Assembly (NCBI RefSeq): GCF_000013765.1 | Contig: NC_007954.1 | Location: 620,001 to 684,000, forward strand | Origin: Shewanella denitrificans OS217 | GTDB taxonomy: Bacteria; Pseudomonadota; Gammaproteobacteria; Enterobacterales; Shewanellaceae | Reading direction: 5' to 3' | Length of the DNA stretch: 64,000 nucleotides | Shown: positions 16,736 through 26,007 of the stretch, one piece after another | Layout: each line of letters begins with the position of its first letter | Numbering within the stretch: position 1 is the stretch's first letter | Translations under genes and position numbers: made by a program | Notes under the pieces: model-generated | Database searches by the model: none | The model's input: only the letters and a program-made list of their open reading frames with translations | What the model was told of the DNA's origin: nothing

Positions 16736-18772
16736 TCAATCGCGAATATCCGCCTGCCATATATTACTGACCGAATGCTGTTGTAATTCACATATCAGCT
16801 TGCTTATCTTATGGTTTACTCTACAGGCTCTGATTGGCTTATTGTTCAAGTCGAATAATAGGAGGGTTTTCTTACTGTTAAGGTCATATTGCATAAGATG
16901 ATGATCTTGCCGATATATCAAGGTATCTTCAATTATCTGCCAATTGGTCCACTCGGTAACGGGCAGGTCTGGGATCAACGATTGCTCGTTATCCGTGGTG
17001 ATATCTTTATAGAAAAGCCCTGGGGTGCTGAATTTAGTGTAATACAGCGTATTTTTGTACACTTGACCGCTATAGGCTTCGGTATTGGTCATTAAGGTGA
17101 GGGCATTGGTTGCAAGATCCAATGACCAAAGATTCCAATCACCATTTTTTTCTGCGCTGAAAAGCACATTTTCCCCATCGATAACACTGACATGATGAAT
17201 TGTCTTAAAATCAAGTGGTAACCTACGCCATTTTAGGTTTTTTAAGTTCAATAGATAAAGCTGACTATTAACCGAGGCCACTAGCTGGCTATCATCATCA
17301 AACCAATCAAAATTGGCAACATGCCTAGCCGTTTCTGGGAATTGACTATCGAGTATTTCTCCATCCGGTTGACGCAGTTTTATCGCGGTTGACTGGGGTG
17401 TGATGGCATAGAAAATAATCGTGTCCGAGTGGTGAGCTATGGAGGCGTTACCATTGACCCCCATAAGCTTGGTTAAATTAGTTGATTCTGTGGTATCTAA
17501 TGGAATTTGTACCAGATTCGATTGAAAATAGTATTTTTCAAATACAATTTCATTGTCGCCTTTGTAGGAAAACCTGCCAAATTCAGCCGTATGCTCAACC
17601 GAGGTTATTTGGGCGTTTACCAAGTCTAGGCTGTGCATCCCCTCAGAGTTAACCATCAGCAAGGATGTTGGAGAACGATACAACACGGAATGGATATCCT
17701 TTGGGACACTGTGTCGCTGAATTATCTGTTGTGATTGTAAATCAAATACTTGTAATTCATCCTCGGCGGTGCTTTGGTACTCGATCATGGCTAACTGTTG
17801 CTTATTAGGCGATAAGGTAAAAACCGTGTGACCTAGGCCATTACCGGTTGATACGGGCCTTGAAAGCTGATGAATGCGAAAGCTTGCCAGTGAAATGGCG
17901 TAAATAGCATAGGGGTGACTGACGTTCTTGCGAAATCGATAGTAAAGCATATTGCTGACTTTATCGAATAGGAGATCGTTGATAATTGATTTTCCGCAGT
18001 CAGTTATTTTTTGCGTCTCATGGGTGATTTTATTAATAGTGACAATTTCACAATCCCGTTGCTTCAGATCTGTCAGTCTACTGGCGATCACCCGAGTATC
18101 ATCGAATGACACCACATCCGTGTAGTAATAATTATCCTGGGAAAGCTCAAGGGTTTTATGCTGCGAATTGAGGGCTTTTATTTGCGCGCTTGATCGTGAA
18201 TGTTCCTTAAATAGATACAGTAGCTCATTGTTAGCGGTATCGAAGTGAGGATTAAAGCTGATGTTACTGCTTGTGGTGATAGGGCTGATGTTGTCGATGG
18301 AAACCGATGTTGATAGTTGTGGGGTATCGAGTTGCGGTACTGTAAATAGCACTAATATGATGCTTATGAGCACAAAGAAAACAAAAATAACGGCTTTTGG
18401 TGAAATGTTTCTTTTATTGTTGCTTAGCTGTTTTTTTGCCTCCCATTGAAATTGTGCTTGGGGTATGTGTTGGACTACGGCATCCAGTCTATAGCCTACC
18501 TTGCTGACAGTTCTGATGTATTTGGGGTGAGAAGTATCATCTTCTATGTGTTTTCTGAGTTGACCTATGGCCCTGTTGATTGCCGCTTCAGAAACAAACC
18601 TATTTTCCCAAACCGTGTTAATTAACTCATCCCTAGAAATGGCTCTGTTAGGGTTTTGACAAAGATAAACCAGCAGTGAAAATAGCTTAGGTTCGATTTC
18701 AAGGGCTTGTCTATTCCTAGTGATCGTGACTAACGCGGTGTTTATTTCAATATTATCGAAAACGAAAATCAT
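16736..18772 (-). CDS. CadC/ToxR-like membrane-bound transcriptional regulator
   Basis: 678 residues. The first 105 form a winged-helix Trans_reg_C domain (KLFSLLVYLCQNPN, AAINRAIGQLRKHIEDD, YIRTVSKVGYRLD). A single transmembrane helix follows at about residues 124-146. The remaining 500 residues should be periplasmic and show repeated beta-blade patterns resembling a TolB/WD40-type propeller. This is the layout of ToxR/CadC one-component regulators that sense periplasmic signals. The divergent SGNH-type lipoprotein gene (19096) is a possible target. Confidence 0.82.
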   Translation of the reverse strand: MIFVFDNIEINTALVTITRNRQALEIEPKLFSLLVYLCQNPNRAISRDELINTVWENRFVSEAAINRAIGQLRKHIEDDTSHPKYIRTVSKVGYRLDAVVQHIPQAQFQWEAKKQLSNNKRNISPKAVIFVFFVLISIILVLFTVPQLDTPQLSTSVSIDNISPITTSSNISFNPHFDTANNELLYLFKEHSRSSAQIKALNSQHKTLELSQDNYYYTDVVSFDDTRVIASRLTDLKQRDCEIVTINKITHETQKITDCGKSIINDLLFDKVSNMLYYRFRKNVSHPYAIYAISLASFRIHQLSRPVSTGNGLGHTVFTLSPNKQQLAMIEYQSTAEDELQVFDLQSQQIIQRHSVPKDIHSVLYRSPTSLLMVNSEGMHSLDLVNAQITSVEHTAEFGRFSYKGDNEIVFEKYYFQSNLVQIPLDTTESTNLTKLMGVNGNASIAHHSDTIIFYAITPQSTAIKLRQPDGEILDSQFPETARHVANFDWFDDDSQLVASVNSQLYLLNLKNLKWRRLPLDFKTIHHVSVIDGENVLFSAEKNGDWNLWSLDLATNALTLMTNTEAYSGQVYKNTLYYTKFSTPGLFYKDITTDNEQSLIPDLPVTEWTNWQIIEDTLIYRQDHHLMQYDLNSKKTLLLFDLNNKPIRACRVNHKISKLICELQQHSVSNIWQADIRD

Positions 18773-19095
18773 ATTATCCTATTGATTTATATTGTCATTA
18801 CTATTTAATTATAAAAAAATCATGCTTTAGTTAAGACAATTAGTCAGTAAGGAGAGACAGTGACTTAGACTACATGAATAAATAGGAAAAAAAAATAGTT
18901 ATGGTCAGAAGGTTAGGTCTACCCATTGGGTGTTTGGTTGTTGCCAGCCTAAACACCTGTGATGAATTTTTTAAAGAGGTTGAGCATTACCAGTACGGAT
19001 GTTGTCACAACTCAATAGAGTAATTACCTCACCAATCAAGCTCTCAATTATGCGTAATGTTAATCATGAAGACAATTATCAAACAGAGGTACTCT

Positions 19096-19947
19096 ATGGG
19101 ATTTGTAAAGCCTTTTTCTAAAATTAACGGCTCAATAATAATGGTTATTCTGGGCTTATTGGCTTCTGCCTGTGGCCAATCAGGATCCGAGACAGGGGGG
19201 CTTGTGGATGCTAATGAGCCAGTCTCTCCCCAGCCAAATTTAGGTGAACAACAAGGTGTGCTGGAGCAGAATTTACCCGTGCCTAATAATCAACAAACGG
19301 ATTATTTTCGGGTCATTCTATATGGTAATAGCCATGTTTCAGGGCTACCTAGCCTAATTCAGCTATTAATCAATACTGGAGTCCCTCAAGTGAGGGTTGA
19401 AGTAAAAAACGTTGGCGGAGGATTTTTAGATGAGAGCTATTATAATGATGCGTATCAGGCGCGATTAACTGCAACCCCTTGGACACATGCTATTTTTCAG
19501 GGACAAAAATACTCTCAATCTGGAACATCAATCTATCCTACGACAGCCGCGCAAAAATGGTTGGATAAGGCAAAATCTTTAGGAATAACCCCGATATTAT
19601 TTCCTGAACATCCTCAAGATGGCAAATTAGAGGAAGGTGAGTATGTTTATCAGCTACACCAAGGTATAACAAGTATGCAGTCAAGCTGCCTTGCACCTAT
19701 TCCCTTAGTGTGGGAGCGGGTGATACAGCTATTACCCGACGTTCACCTTCATGCGCCAGATGGGAACCATGCGTCATCGTTAGGTAATTTTTTAACAGCC
19801 TTAGTGTTTTATGAAGTCATAACAGGGCGCTCGGCTGATCTTTTGCCTTATCTCTCAAATATTGCAATAAGTGAACAAATTCAGTCGATTTTTGGGCAAG
19901 TGGTGTCAGAGGTGCTCGCGGATAAGCCTGCCTGTCCAACATTCTAA
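19096..19947 (+). CDS. SGNH/GDSL-like hydrolase lipoprotein
   Basis: From the ATG at 19096 (AGAGG six bases upstream) the protein is 283 residues, with lipobox LASAC. A Ser/Pro-rich linker follows. The catalytic pattern of SGNH hydrolases is visible: Ser79 in LYGNSHV and Asp222-x-x-His225 in HAPDGNHASSLG. Members hydrolyse esters, including acetylated glycans and lipids; the substrate here is unknown. An upstream ATG at 19057 gives 13 more residues and a poorer signal. It is divergent from the CadC-like regulator gene. Confidence 0.65.
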   Translation: MGFVKPFSKINGSIIMVILGLLASACGQSGSETGGLVDANEPVSPQPNLGEQQGVLEQNLPVPNNQQTDYFRVILYGNSHVSGLPSLIQLLINTGVPQVRVEVKNVGGGFLDESYYNDAYQARLTATPWTHAIFQGQKYSQSGTSIYPTTAAQKWLDKAKSLGITPILFPEHPQDGKLEEGEYVYQLHQGITSMQSSCLAPIPLVWERVIQLLPDVHLHAPDGNHASSLGNFLTALVFYEVITGRSADLLPYLSNIAISEQIQSIFGQVVSEVLADKPACPTF

Positions 19948-20449
19948 TCGAATTTATCTAGTGTTGAGAACAGTGTCGGAGCACGACTGAGCGAGCACAG
20001 CGGTTTATGCTATTGGGTCTTTTTTGTTTGTGCTTGCTTGGTTTTGTAAAATAAATAACAAAGATAACAATGATATTGGAGAATGAGGTTCATTTATCTT
20101 TCTCAAACCTTTGCTTTTGTTTACCTTTTACTGACGTTTATTTACATAAGCCAAGCTTATAATTCCCTTATCAGTTTATCAATTCTACAAGGCGATTTTG
20201 GGGCCATGTGGTGATTTTTGATAGCCTCTTCGGGTTAGCGCTAAGCTAGCCGACCCAAGTCAAAGGGAAATAGAATGTTCACTTCAAAAAAATTAGTCGC
20301 CGCTTATTGGCTGTGATAAACACGTCCCAGCCTTACCTAACCACAAGATTGAGGGATAAGGAGATAAATATTTTAGATAAATAAACTATTGTTTATCATT
20401 ATGTTAAGTGTTTTTTCTGATTGTTATTTAAATTTTTTATAAAATAAAT
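19948..20449. other. Intergenic region, no gene seen
   Basis: About 500 bp without a supported frame. A partly paired segment around 20232-20262 (GGGT..TAGC..GCTA..ACCC) could fold in RNA, but it matches no riboswitch or sRNA I know. The right end leads into the ECF-type promoter at 20450. Confidence 0.4.
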
Positions 20450-20475
20450 GGAATAGAAGTCTAGTTTGCCTCGTT
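20450..20475 (+). promoter_or_regulatory. ECF sigma-type promoter
   Basis: GGAATA (20450-20455), 16-bp spacer, then CGTT (20472-20475), about 38 bp before the start codon of the Ala/Ser-rich protein gene. The same -35, spacer and near-identical -10 occur before the ECF sigma gene (23599-23624), and a third close match precedes the protease gene. This suggests all three are read by that sigma factor. Confidence 0.6.
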
Positions 20476-20512
20476 AACCCAGTGTCAATGACGACATTAT
20501 GAGGAAACTAAA

Positions 20513-21118
20513 ATGAAAACACTTTTTACTCCAACACTTATCGCCCTTACCTGCTTTTCTACTCTGGCCATAGGCGCTGAAATGTCGCTCAACGCCTCAA
20601 CTTCCACTAGCGGTTCACCGCAGCTAAAAACTGAGCAACCCCTGGCGCAATCGTCAAGTGCTAATGGAAGTGCCAATGCCAACAATCAAACTAAGGCGAG
20701 CGGTGCGGCTAACACTGAAGCAAGTGCTGCTAACGCCGAAGCAAACGGCGAGGCGAGCGGCAAAACGGTTGCGATTGCCGATAGCGATGAGTCACTGACC
20801 CTTGATGGCATTAATCAAGGTGAGATGGCGGCGGGTCTGTTTGGCCAAGCGTCAGGCGATGAAGATATCAAAGAAGTGATCATACTGCCTGAGCAAGCCT
20901 TGTCCGCTGTCAATTCGGTCACGGCAAGCAGCACCCAAGGGGTATCCCAGGCGGCTTTGGTATCGGCGAATGCCATTTCGCAGCAGGTACAGGCGAGTAC
21001 TACTGGTCTAGTGCAACAAAATACCCGTGAACAGGTGGCGCAAACAGTGAGTCAATCTGTCAATGCCGAGGTATCCAATACCATTAAAAACACCCTGCGA
21101 TTATCAGGCGGTTTATAA
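20513..21118 (+). CDS. Secreted Ala/Ser/Asn-rich protein
   Basis: 201 residues with a clear signal peptide (cleavage near AIGA-EMS). The mature chain is low complexity: residues 25-85 are dominated by Ala, Ser, Asn and Gly with repeated AN/AE steps, and the C-terminal half is rich in Ala, Gln, Val and Ser with helical heptad-like spacing. No cysteine or catalytic motif is present. I recognise no family. It has an ECF-type promoter and is followed by a beta-barrel gene, an S8 protease and the sigma/anti-sigma pair. It could be a surface or matrix protein of that regulon. Confidence 0.65.
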   Translation: MKTLFTPTLIALTCFSTLAIGAEMSLNASTSTSGSPQLKTEQPLAQSSSANGSANANNQTKASGAANTEASAANAEANGEASGKTVAIADSDESLTLDGINQGEMAAGLFGQASGDEDIKEVIILPEQALSAVNSVTASSTQGVSQAALVSANAISQQVQASTTGLVQQNTREQVAQTVSQSVNAEVSNTIKNTLRLSGGL

Positions 21119-21133
21119 GCCTAACGCCCAACA

Positions 21134-21153
21134 GGCCGGCATCCGTGCCGGCC
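21134..21153 (+). terminator. GC-rich hairpin after the Ala/Ser-rich protein gene
   Basis: GGCCGGCA and TGCCGGCC pair perfectly around a TCCG loop, 15 bp after the stop codon. There is no T tract, so it may attenuate read-through or stabilise the mRNA end rather than terminate fully. Confidence 0.45.
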
Positions 21154-21212
21154 ACACCCCCAAAGATTAACTCGATAGCAACTCGACAATAACTCAATAT
21201 TTAGGAGCCTTT

Positions 21213-22133
21213 ATGATGGCTATATACTCTCGTATTACCTGTGTCTTGCTACTCAGCTGTGCTCAACCGAGCGCCATGGCTCAAACTGAAACTCAAAATG
21301 ATGCTGTAACTGTCACTGGCAAAGCGCAAGCAGGCATGGAATATCAATCAAACGTTAATATCAGTGAACTGGAACAGGCGAGTGGTGCATCAGACTCGGC
21401 CACAGTGTTAGAGGCTGAAATCAATTTGGGTTGGCAGGCGAGCGAAGCGCTGCGATTCGATACGGGTTATAGCATCAATGACAAGCGTTATCAGGACGCC
21501 AGTGACTATGATACTCGCCTGCAATTGGCCTTTATCGATAGTAACTATAGGTTTGATAACATGAACCTAGGTGCCAATTTTTATCATGCAAAGGCTGATT
21601 TAGCCCAGCGCGATTTCATGAGTTTAAATCAGTACAGCCTCTACAGCATGCATAATCTCAGTGACACTTGGTACCTGCGCCCGAGTGTGAAGCGCAGTGA
21701 GAAAACCTTTGCTCAACTTGAGTCTCGCGATGCCAGCAATAACGGTGCTAATCTGGATTCTTATTGGTTTTTCGATCAAGGTCAGCGCTTCGTTTCTGTG
21801 GGGCTGAACTATGAAGATGAAGCCGCACAAGATAATGCGTTCAGCTATGGCGCCAAAGGGGTGAGCGTTCGAGCCTCGAGTAAATTTGATTTATGGCAGT
21901 TATCACAGCAACTCCAACTGGGGATGAAACTCAGCCTTAGGGATTATGCGCAAGGCATCGATGGCGCGAGTCGTGATGATCTGCATCAGCAGTTCGATGC
22001 TAAATGGACGCTGAACATCAACTCCCATTTTGCTGTGGTGACTAGCCTAGAATATGGTGATTATCAGTCGGTATTAGACAGTGCCAATTATAATGAGACA
22101 CGGGCGGGATTGATGTTACAGGTGAGTTTTTAA
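21213..22133 (+). CDS. Outer-membrane beta-barrel protein
   Basis: 306 residues with a signal peptide (cleavage near AMAQ-TET). The segment AGMEYQSNVNISELE early in the mature protein resembles the first strand of DUF560/SLAM-type or related barrels (GYxYxSNVN). Alternating strands follow and the last residue is Phe (GLMLQVSF). No TPR region is present, unlike full SLAM proteins. It may share the ECF-type promoter of the preceding gene. The 3' end overlaps the convergent protease gene by four bases. A transport or anchoring partner of the Ala/Ser-rich protein is possible. Confidence 0.65.
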   Translation: MMAIYSRITCVLLLSCAQPSAMAQTETQNDAVTVTGKAQAGMEYQSNVNISELEQASGASDSATVLEAEINLGWQASEALRFDTGYSINDKRYQDASDYDTRLQLAFIDSNYRFDNMNLGANFYHAKADLAQRDFMSLNQYSLYSMHNLSDTWYLRPSVKRSEKTFAQLESRDASNNGANLDSYWFFDQGQRFVSVGLNYEDEAAQDNAFSYGAKGVSVRASSKFDLWQLSQQLQLGMKLSLRDYAQGIDGASRDDLHQQFDAKWTLNINSHFAVVTSLEYGDYQSVLDSANYNETRAGLMLQVSF

Positions 22134-23527
22134 GGCCGCACCAATACCCCATGACCAAACAGTGGGTCCTTTCCTGGGACCCCTAAATCTACCACTTGTT
22201 GCTGTAATTGCTGCACTATTTGACTTAAATCTAGCTCAGGTTTTGCAGCAAGCAGGCAGGCAATTTTTGCCGTTACTACAGGTGTGGCCATGGAAGTGCC
22301 GCTCTCCATTCCGATACTGCCATCTGCGCGCGTGGTGAGTACCTTCACCCCAAGCGCCGCAAAATCGATATAGTCCCCCTGATTGGCCCAGCGATATAAT
22401 TCAAGCCGTTTGTCTACCGCAGTGACCGCGATCACTTGTGGGTAAGCGGCGGGAAATAATGGCGCGGCTGCTGGCCCCCCATTACCTGCGGCGGCGATTA
22501 ACACTGTGCCTTGCTCGGCTAAACCTGTCACTACCTGTTGTAATACCGGATTATCTGGGCCAGTGAGGCTCATGTTGACAACCCGTACCCCTTCGCTGAC
22601 CAACCAATTTAATGCCTGTAAGATGCTCTCTAGGCTGGCACCTTGTTGGTAGGCGTTTTGAGCATAAAACGCCCCTGCATTGAGTAAGGTTAATGACGAC
22701 AACAAGGGGTTGAGTTGCTTATCTCTGCCGGCTAACACCCCGGCTACCGCTGTACCATGGGCATAGGAAATAGCAATGCCTTCGGCTAAAAAACTTCGTT
22801 GCAGCAAGGCGAACTGCGCCGTTTGAGTGAGCGCGCTGTGATGGGGGCTAATAGCCGTATCCACCATGCCTAAGGTGATGGGTTGGTTACAGATGGGCGC
22901 TGCCGGCACCGTGGTGGCAAGGGCTTTATCGGTCGGTGCTGGATTTGCCGTTTCTTGATGGGCTAACGGCTCAGCCGTTTGGGTTTGGTAAATGTAATTG
23001 CGACTGAGATAAGGCGCCAACAGCTCGGGTAAATTGAGGCGTAATGCCGCCATGTTATCGAGTTGACTCGGCACGCGGATTTTTATTAACTGCAATTGTA
23101 ATTGAGTCAGGGTTATTTGCGAACTGAGGTATGATTCAAGCTCGGGCGCCTGGGTTAATAACTGTTGCCATTGTGAGGTCGATAGCAGCAATAACCATTC
23201 ACGCTCTACCGCTCTAAGCCCTTGTTCGACAGCGACGTCATTAAAGACAGTTTGGCCTAAGGCATTCACCACTGGGACTATGTTGGGCAGTTGGGTCAAG
23301 GGATTTAATAATGTGGCTTTGCTTGCCAAGGATTGTTGTAATTGCTGTTCGAGTAAACCTTGTTGTTTCAATGCATTTAGCCGCTCAGTCTGACGCTCTG
23401 TGGTTTTGTCTAGGGTGCCTATAACCTGAGAGGGCAGTGGCGGCAGGGGCAATAACTGGGCGTTTGCCGTTAAGGGCAAGAGGCCAAGGCCAAGTAAGGC
23501 CATTGAAGATAGTGTAAAAGTGCTCAT
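22130..23527 (-). CDS. Secreted subtilisin-like (S8) serine protease
   Basis: 465 residues from the ATG at 23527, which begins a good signal peptide (cleavage near TANA-QLL). An N-terminal region of about 200 residues precedes the protease domain and may act as propeptide. The catalytic triad is visible: Asp223 in LGMVDTAIS, His257 in SYAHGTAVAG and Ser412 in ESGTSMATP. The oxyanion Asn lies in AAAGNGG. A longer frame starting at 23626 would place 33 residues before the signal and is rejected. The gene is divergent from the ECF sigma gene and has its own GGAAT/CGTT promoter, so it is probably in the same regulon. Confidence 0.88.
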   Translation of the reverse strand: MSTFTLSSMALLGLGLLPLTANAQLLPLPPLPSQVIGTLDKTTERQTERLNALKQQGLLEQQLQQSLASKATLLNPLTQLPNIVPVVNALGQTVFNDVAVEQGLRAVEREWLLLLSTSQWQQLLTQAPELESYLSSQITLTQLQLQLIKIRVPSQLDNMAALRLNLPELLAPYLSRNYIYQTQTAEPLAHQETANPAPTDKALATTVPAAPICNQPITLGMVDTAISPHHSALTQTAQFALLQRSFLAEGIAISYAHGTAVAGVLAGRDKQLNPLLSSLTLLNAGAFYAQNAYQQGASLESILQALNWLVSEGVRVVNMSLTGPDNPVLQQVVTGLAEQGTVLIAAAGNGGPAAAPLFPAAYPQVIAVTAVDKRLELYRWANQGDYIDFAALGVKVLTTRADGSIGMESGTSMATPVVTAKIACLLAAKPELDLSQIVQQLQQQVVDLGVPGKDPLFGHGVLVRP

Positions 23528-23564
23528 GGATTTATCTACCTGTGACAATAGTGTGTAAGATAAA

Positions 23565-23589
23565 AACGTCTGAAAACAAAAAAAATTCC
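23565..23589 (-). promoter_or_regulatory. ECF-type promoter of the protease gene
   Basis: On the minus strand GGAAT (23589-23585) and CGTT (23568-23565) are separated by 16 bases, one fewer than in the other two candidates. The start codon lies about 38 bp further on. Its -35 is only ten bases from the -35 of the divergent sigma-gene promoter. Confidence 0.45.
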
Positions 23590-23598
23590 CTCCACCTT

Positions 23599-23624
23599 GG
23601 AATAACTTTGCCCGCTGAACCGTC
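23599..23624 (+). promoter_or_regulatory. ECF-type promoter of the sigma factor gene
   Basis: GGAATA (23599-23604), 16-bp spacer, CGTC (23621-23624), 30 bp before the ATG at 23654. The motif type is that of many autoregulated ECF sigma factors and matches the promoter at 20450-20475. Confidence 0.6.
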
Positions 23625-23653
23625 ATCAGGGTAAAGAGGAGTATACCCTAAAT

Positions 23654-24142
23654 ATGAAAACTGAATTAACCTTGCTACTGCCCGCGTTGAGGCGCTTTGC
23701 CTACTCGCTCACTGGCACTATGCCAGATGCGGATGATCTGGTGCAAAATACTGTGGTACGGCTCTTAAAATCCCCGCCGCCAGAGGGCGTGCCCTTGGCT
23801 AAGTGGGCCTTTAAAATTTGCCGTAATCAATGGATAGATGATTATCGCTCGCAAAAAGTGCGCACCTTGGCAACGGATAAGCCAGAATTGCAAGACGAAA
23901 ACTTCACCGACGGTGAAGCCGAGATGATTAACGATATTACTCTAGGGGAAGTCAATACCGCCATGAACTCATTATCGGATGAGCAGCGTGAAGTGCTCTC
24001 CCTGATCGCGGTGCAAGGCATGAGTTACAGTGAGGCTGCCGATATATTAGCCATCCCGACGGGCACCATAATGAGCCGTTTAGCACGCGCCAGGGCCAAT
24101 ATGGTGAGTTTTTTCAATCAAAAAAGTGGGAGCATGGCATGA
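23654..24142 (+). CDS. ECF RNA polymerase sigma factor
   Basis: 162 residues with sigma region 2 (LPALRRFAYSLTG, DADDLVQNTVVRLL, WAFKICRNQWIDDYR) and region 4 (LSDEQREVLSLIAVQGMSYS, IPTGTIMSRLARAR). It lacks the long linker and extra domains of larger sigma factors. The next gene overlaps by four bases and encodes a membrane anti-sigma factor, the usual arrangement. The promoter upstream resembles that of 20513 and of the divergent protease gene, arguing for autoregulation and a compact local regulon. Confidence 0.93.
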   Translation: MKTELTLLLPALRRFAYSLTGTMPDADDLVQNTVVRLLKSPPPEGVPLAKWAFKICRNQWIDDYRSQKVRTLATDKPELQDENFTDGEAEMINDITLGEVNTAMNSLSDEQREVLSLIAVQGMSYSEAADILAIPTGTIMSRLARARANMVSFFNQKSGSMA

Positions 24143-24888
24143 AAATTACTGACGAAACCTTATCCGCCTTTATCGATGCTCAGCTGCCAGAAGCGCAGAT
24201 GGAGCAGGTTAGGGAGGCCATTGCCTTAGATGAAACCCTCGCCGAGCGCCTCGCCGATTTGGCCATGGTCGACCCTATGGTGAAGGCTTATTATCAGGAT
24301 ATCGACCAGCACCCAGTGCCTGAAGCCACCTTAAGATTGCTGGAGGAGGATGTGGCGCCCACGGCTAAGATCATCGCCTTTCCAAGTTGGCGAAAACTGC
24401 AACAACAGGTACAACAACATGCAGCGGCATGGGTGTTTATTGCCTTGTTAGCAGGCTATGGGGTGTCGCAATTTGACATCATCAGTGGCACTGCCCCAGA
24501 GCCATCCTCAACCTTTGCCAGCCAAACCTCGTCGTTTGATCTTAACTTAGGTGAGCAATTAGAAAGTCAAATGAGCGGCCAAAGGATCGCCCTTACCGAC
24601 AATCAAGCTTTATCGATAAGGTTAAGTTTTTACAATCAAGAGGGTGACTTGTGCCGTCAGTATGGTTTAGAAAGCGACAGCCAAATGAGCGAAAATATTA
24701 GCTGCAGGCAACAAGGTGAGTGGCAGCAGGTGGCCAGTGTCAGTTTGCCCAAGGATAAGACTGGAGATGCCCAATATCAGACCGCAAGTGGCGGCTCGGC
24801 GCTCGACTCAGTGTTAGATAGTATGATGAAAGGATCTGGGCTTACCTTAGTGCAGGAACAACAGGCACTGGCAAGTTTACAAGATTGA
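24139..24888 (+). CDS. Transmembrane anti-sigma factor
   Basis: 249 residues. The N terminus (DETLSAFIDAQLPEAQMEQV) is the helical anti-sigma domain seen in proteins that bind ECF factors. A single membrane helix lies near residues 94-112 (AAAWVFIALLAGYGVSQF). The C-terminal part is periplasmic, rich in Ser and Gln, with a Cys pair (DLCRQYG, ISCRQQG). No zinc HxxxCxxC motif is evident. Start and stop overlap with the sigma gene implies coupled translation. Release of the sigma factor may depend on an envelope signal. Confidence 0.82.
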   Translation: MKITDETLSAFIDAQLPEAQMEQVREAIALDETLAERLADLAMVDPMVKAYYQDIDQHPVPEATLRLLEEDVAPTAKIIAFPSWRKLQQQVQQHAAAWVFIALLAGYGVSQFDIISGTAPEPSSTFASQTSSFDLNLGEQLESQMSGQRIALTDNQALSIRLSFYNQEGDLCRQYGLESDSQMSENISCRQQGEWQQVASVSLPKDKTGDAQYQTASGGSALDSVLDSMMKGSGLTLVQEQQALASLQD

Positions 24889-25026
24889 TCCGCGAGGCTG
24901 ATAGTCGTCAATTGCAATGGAATTGGGCCAAACCTTAAGCTATCAGCCGCTTTCTAACTCAAGTTGTTAACTCAAGTTTGCCACTAAAGCTTGTAAATCA
25001 GGCTTGTAACTTAAGTATAGGTTCAT

Positions 25027-25425
25027 ATGATACTAAAAACCCTGACGTTAATCTTTGCAGGCTTGTTCTTAATTGGGTGCAGTCAGCATGCTCTTTTTCA
25101 GCCCAATACAGTGGAAGAGGCGGGCTACCGTTTTACTGAGTACAAGATAACCCAAGGCTATTATCGGATAAGTGTTAGCTCAGCCAAGCATAACAATCTC
25201 GAACATCAAACCTTCGACCATAAAGCCCTCGAACAGCAGGCCCTAAACAGGGCTAGGGAACTGACGGAGCAACAAGGCTATGATTGGTTTGTGGTCATTA
25301 GCCCCACTCAGCAGCAAGAAGTAAAGCGTCAAACCCCAAGCCAAGTTAACAAAGCGGGGACCTCGGCAAGCAAGCAGGACTCGCATATTATCGAGATCCA
25401 CATGGGAATTGGGGTTAAGCCTTAG
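25027..25425 (+). CDS. Small lipoprotein, CC0125/CC1285-like
   Basis: 132 residues with lipobox LIGC (Cys18). The mature part has YRFTEYKITQGYYRISVSS followed by ALNRARELTEQQGYDWFVVI, a weaker version of the pattern in the lipoprotein at 14384-14866. The C-terminal third is polar. Function is unknown. It follows the anti-sigma gene by 138 bp with no clear terminator, so it could still belong to that transcript. Confidence 0.6.
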   Translation: MILKTLTLIFAGLFLIGCSQHALFQPNTVEEAGYRFTEYKITQGYYRISVSSAKHNNLEHQTFDHKALEQQALNRARELTEQQGYDWFVVISPTQQQEVKRQTPSQVNKAGTSASKQDSHIIEIHMGIGVKP

Positions 25426-25530
25426 GGCGAGTCAATTACCCCCAGTCTAATAATTTGAATAAGGGGAATTTTTGAGTGTTTTTAACTGGCCTCAATTGCT
25501 AGTATTAATGCTTAAAATATGAGGTGATCT

Positions 25531-26007
25531 ATGGAAAGAAAATCTTCAATACTACTCGCTTTTGCGCTGTCATTTTCGGCTTCTGCCGAAGTCTATCAAT
25601 GTGCTGATGGAAAGTATCAGGCGGATCCTTGCGATGAAAATAGTCAACCCGTTGATTTAAGTGGCGTAGGCAGTGTTATTCAACGGAGTGAAACTACTGT
25701 TCAATCAAGCGCGGTTTCAACTGCGACCTCAGACAAGAAAAAAGAAATCACCACTTACATTGAAAAGCGCCGCATTAGCCGCGAAATCGCCCAGCTTGAA
25801 AGCGACCGTCGGCGGGTCATAGCACAACGTGACCAGCGTTTGCGTAACCTGCGTGAGAGTAGCCAGTACGCCAATAATAATTTAGCTGGAGCGACCTGGC
25901 AGCAAAGCCTAGCTCAAGAACAACTTGCCGCGACTCAAGAGGCTGACACTCTAGTGGAGTCTATCGATAGGCAGATTGAGCAACTCAAAAAAGACCTTGA
26001 ACCTTGA
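25531..26007 (+). CDS. DUF4124-domain secreted protein
   Basis: 158 residues with a signal peptide (SFSASA-EVY). The first 35 mature residues (VYQCADGKYQADPCDENSQP) form a DUF4124 domain, a short Cys-paired motif of unknown role. The rest, from about residue 75, is a charged coiled coil rich in Arg, Glu and Gln. RBS GAGGTG precedes the ATG. Confidence 0.75.
   Translation: MERKSSILLAFALSFSASAEVYQCADGKYQADPCDENSQPVDLSGVGSVIQRSETTVQSSAVSTATSDKKKEITTYIEKRRISREIAQLESDRRRVIAQRDQRLRNLRESSQYANNNLAGATWQQSLAQEQLAATQEADTLVESIDRQIEQLKKDLEP

Noticed and set aside
19948..20449. Possible riboswitch or small RNA in the gap before the Ala/Ser-rich protein gene
   Set aside because: A short imperfect fold is present but it does not match c-di-GMP, cobalamin, TPP or other classes I can recall.
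20513..23527. Fap-like functional amyloid system
   Set aside because: A secreted low-complexity protein, barrel and protease resemble the theme, but the 201-residue protein lacks Fap-type repeats and the protease is S8, not C39.
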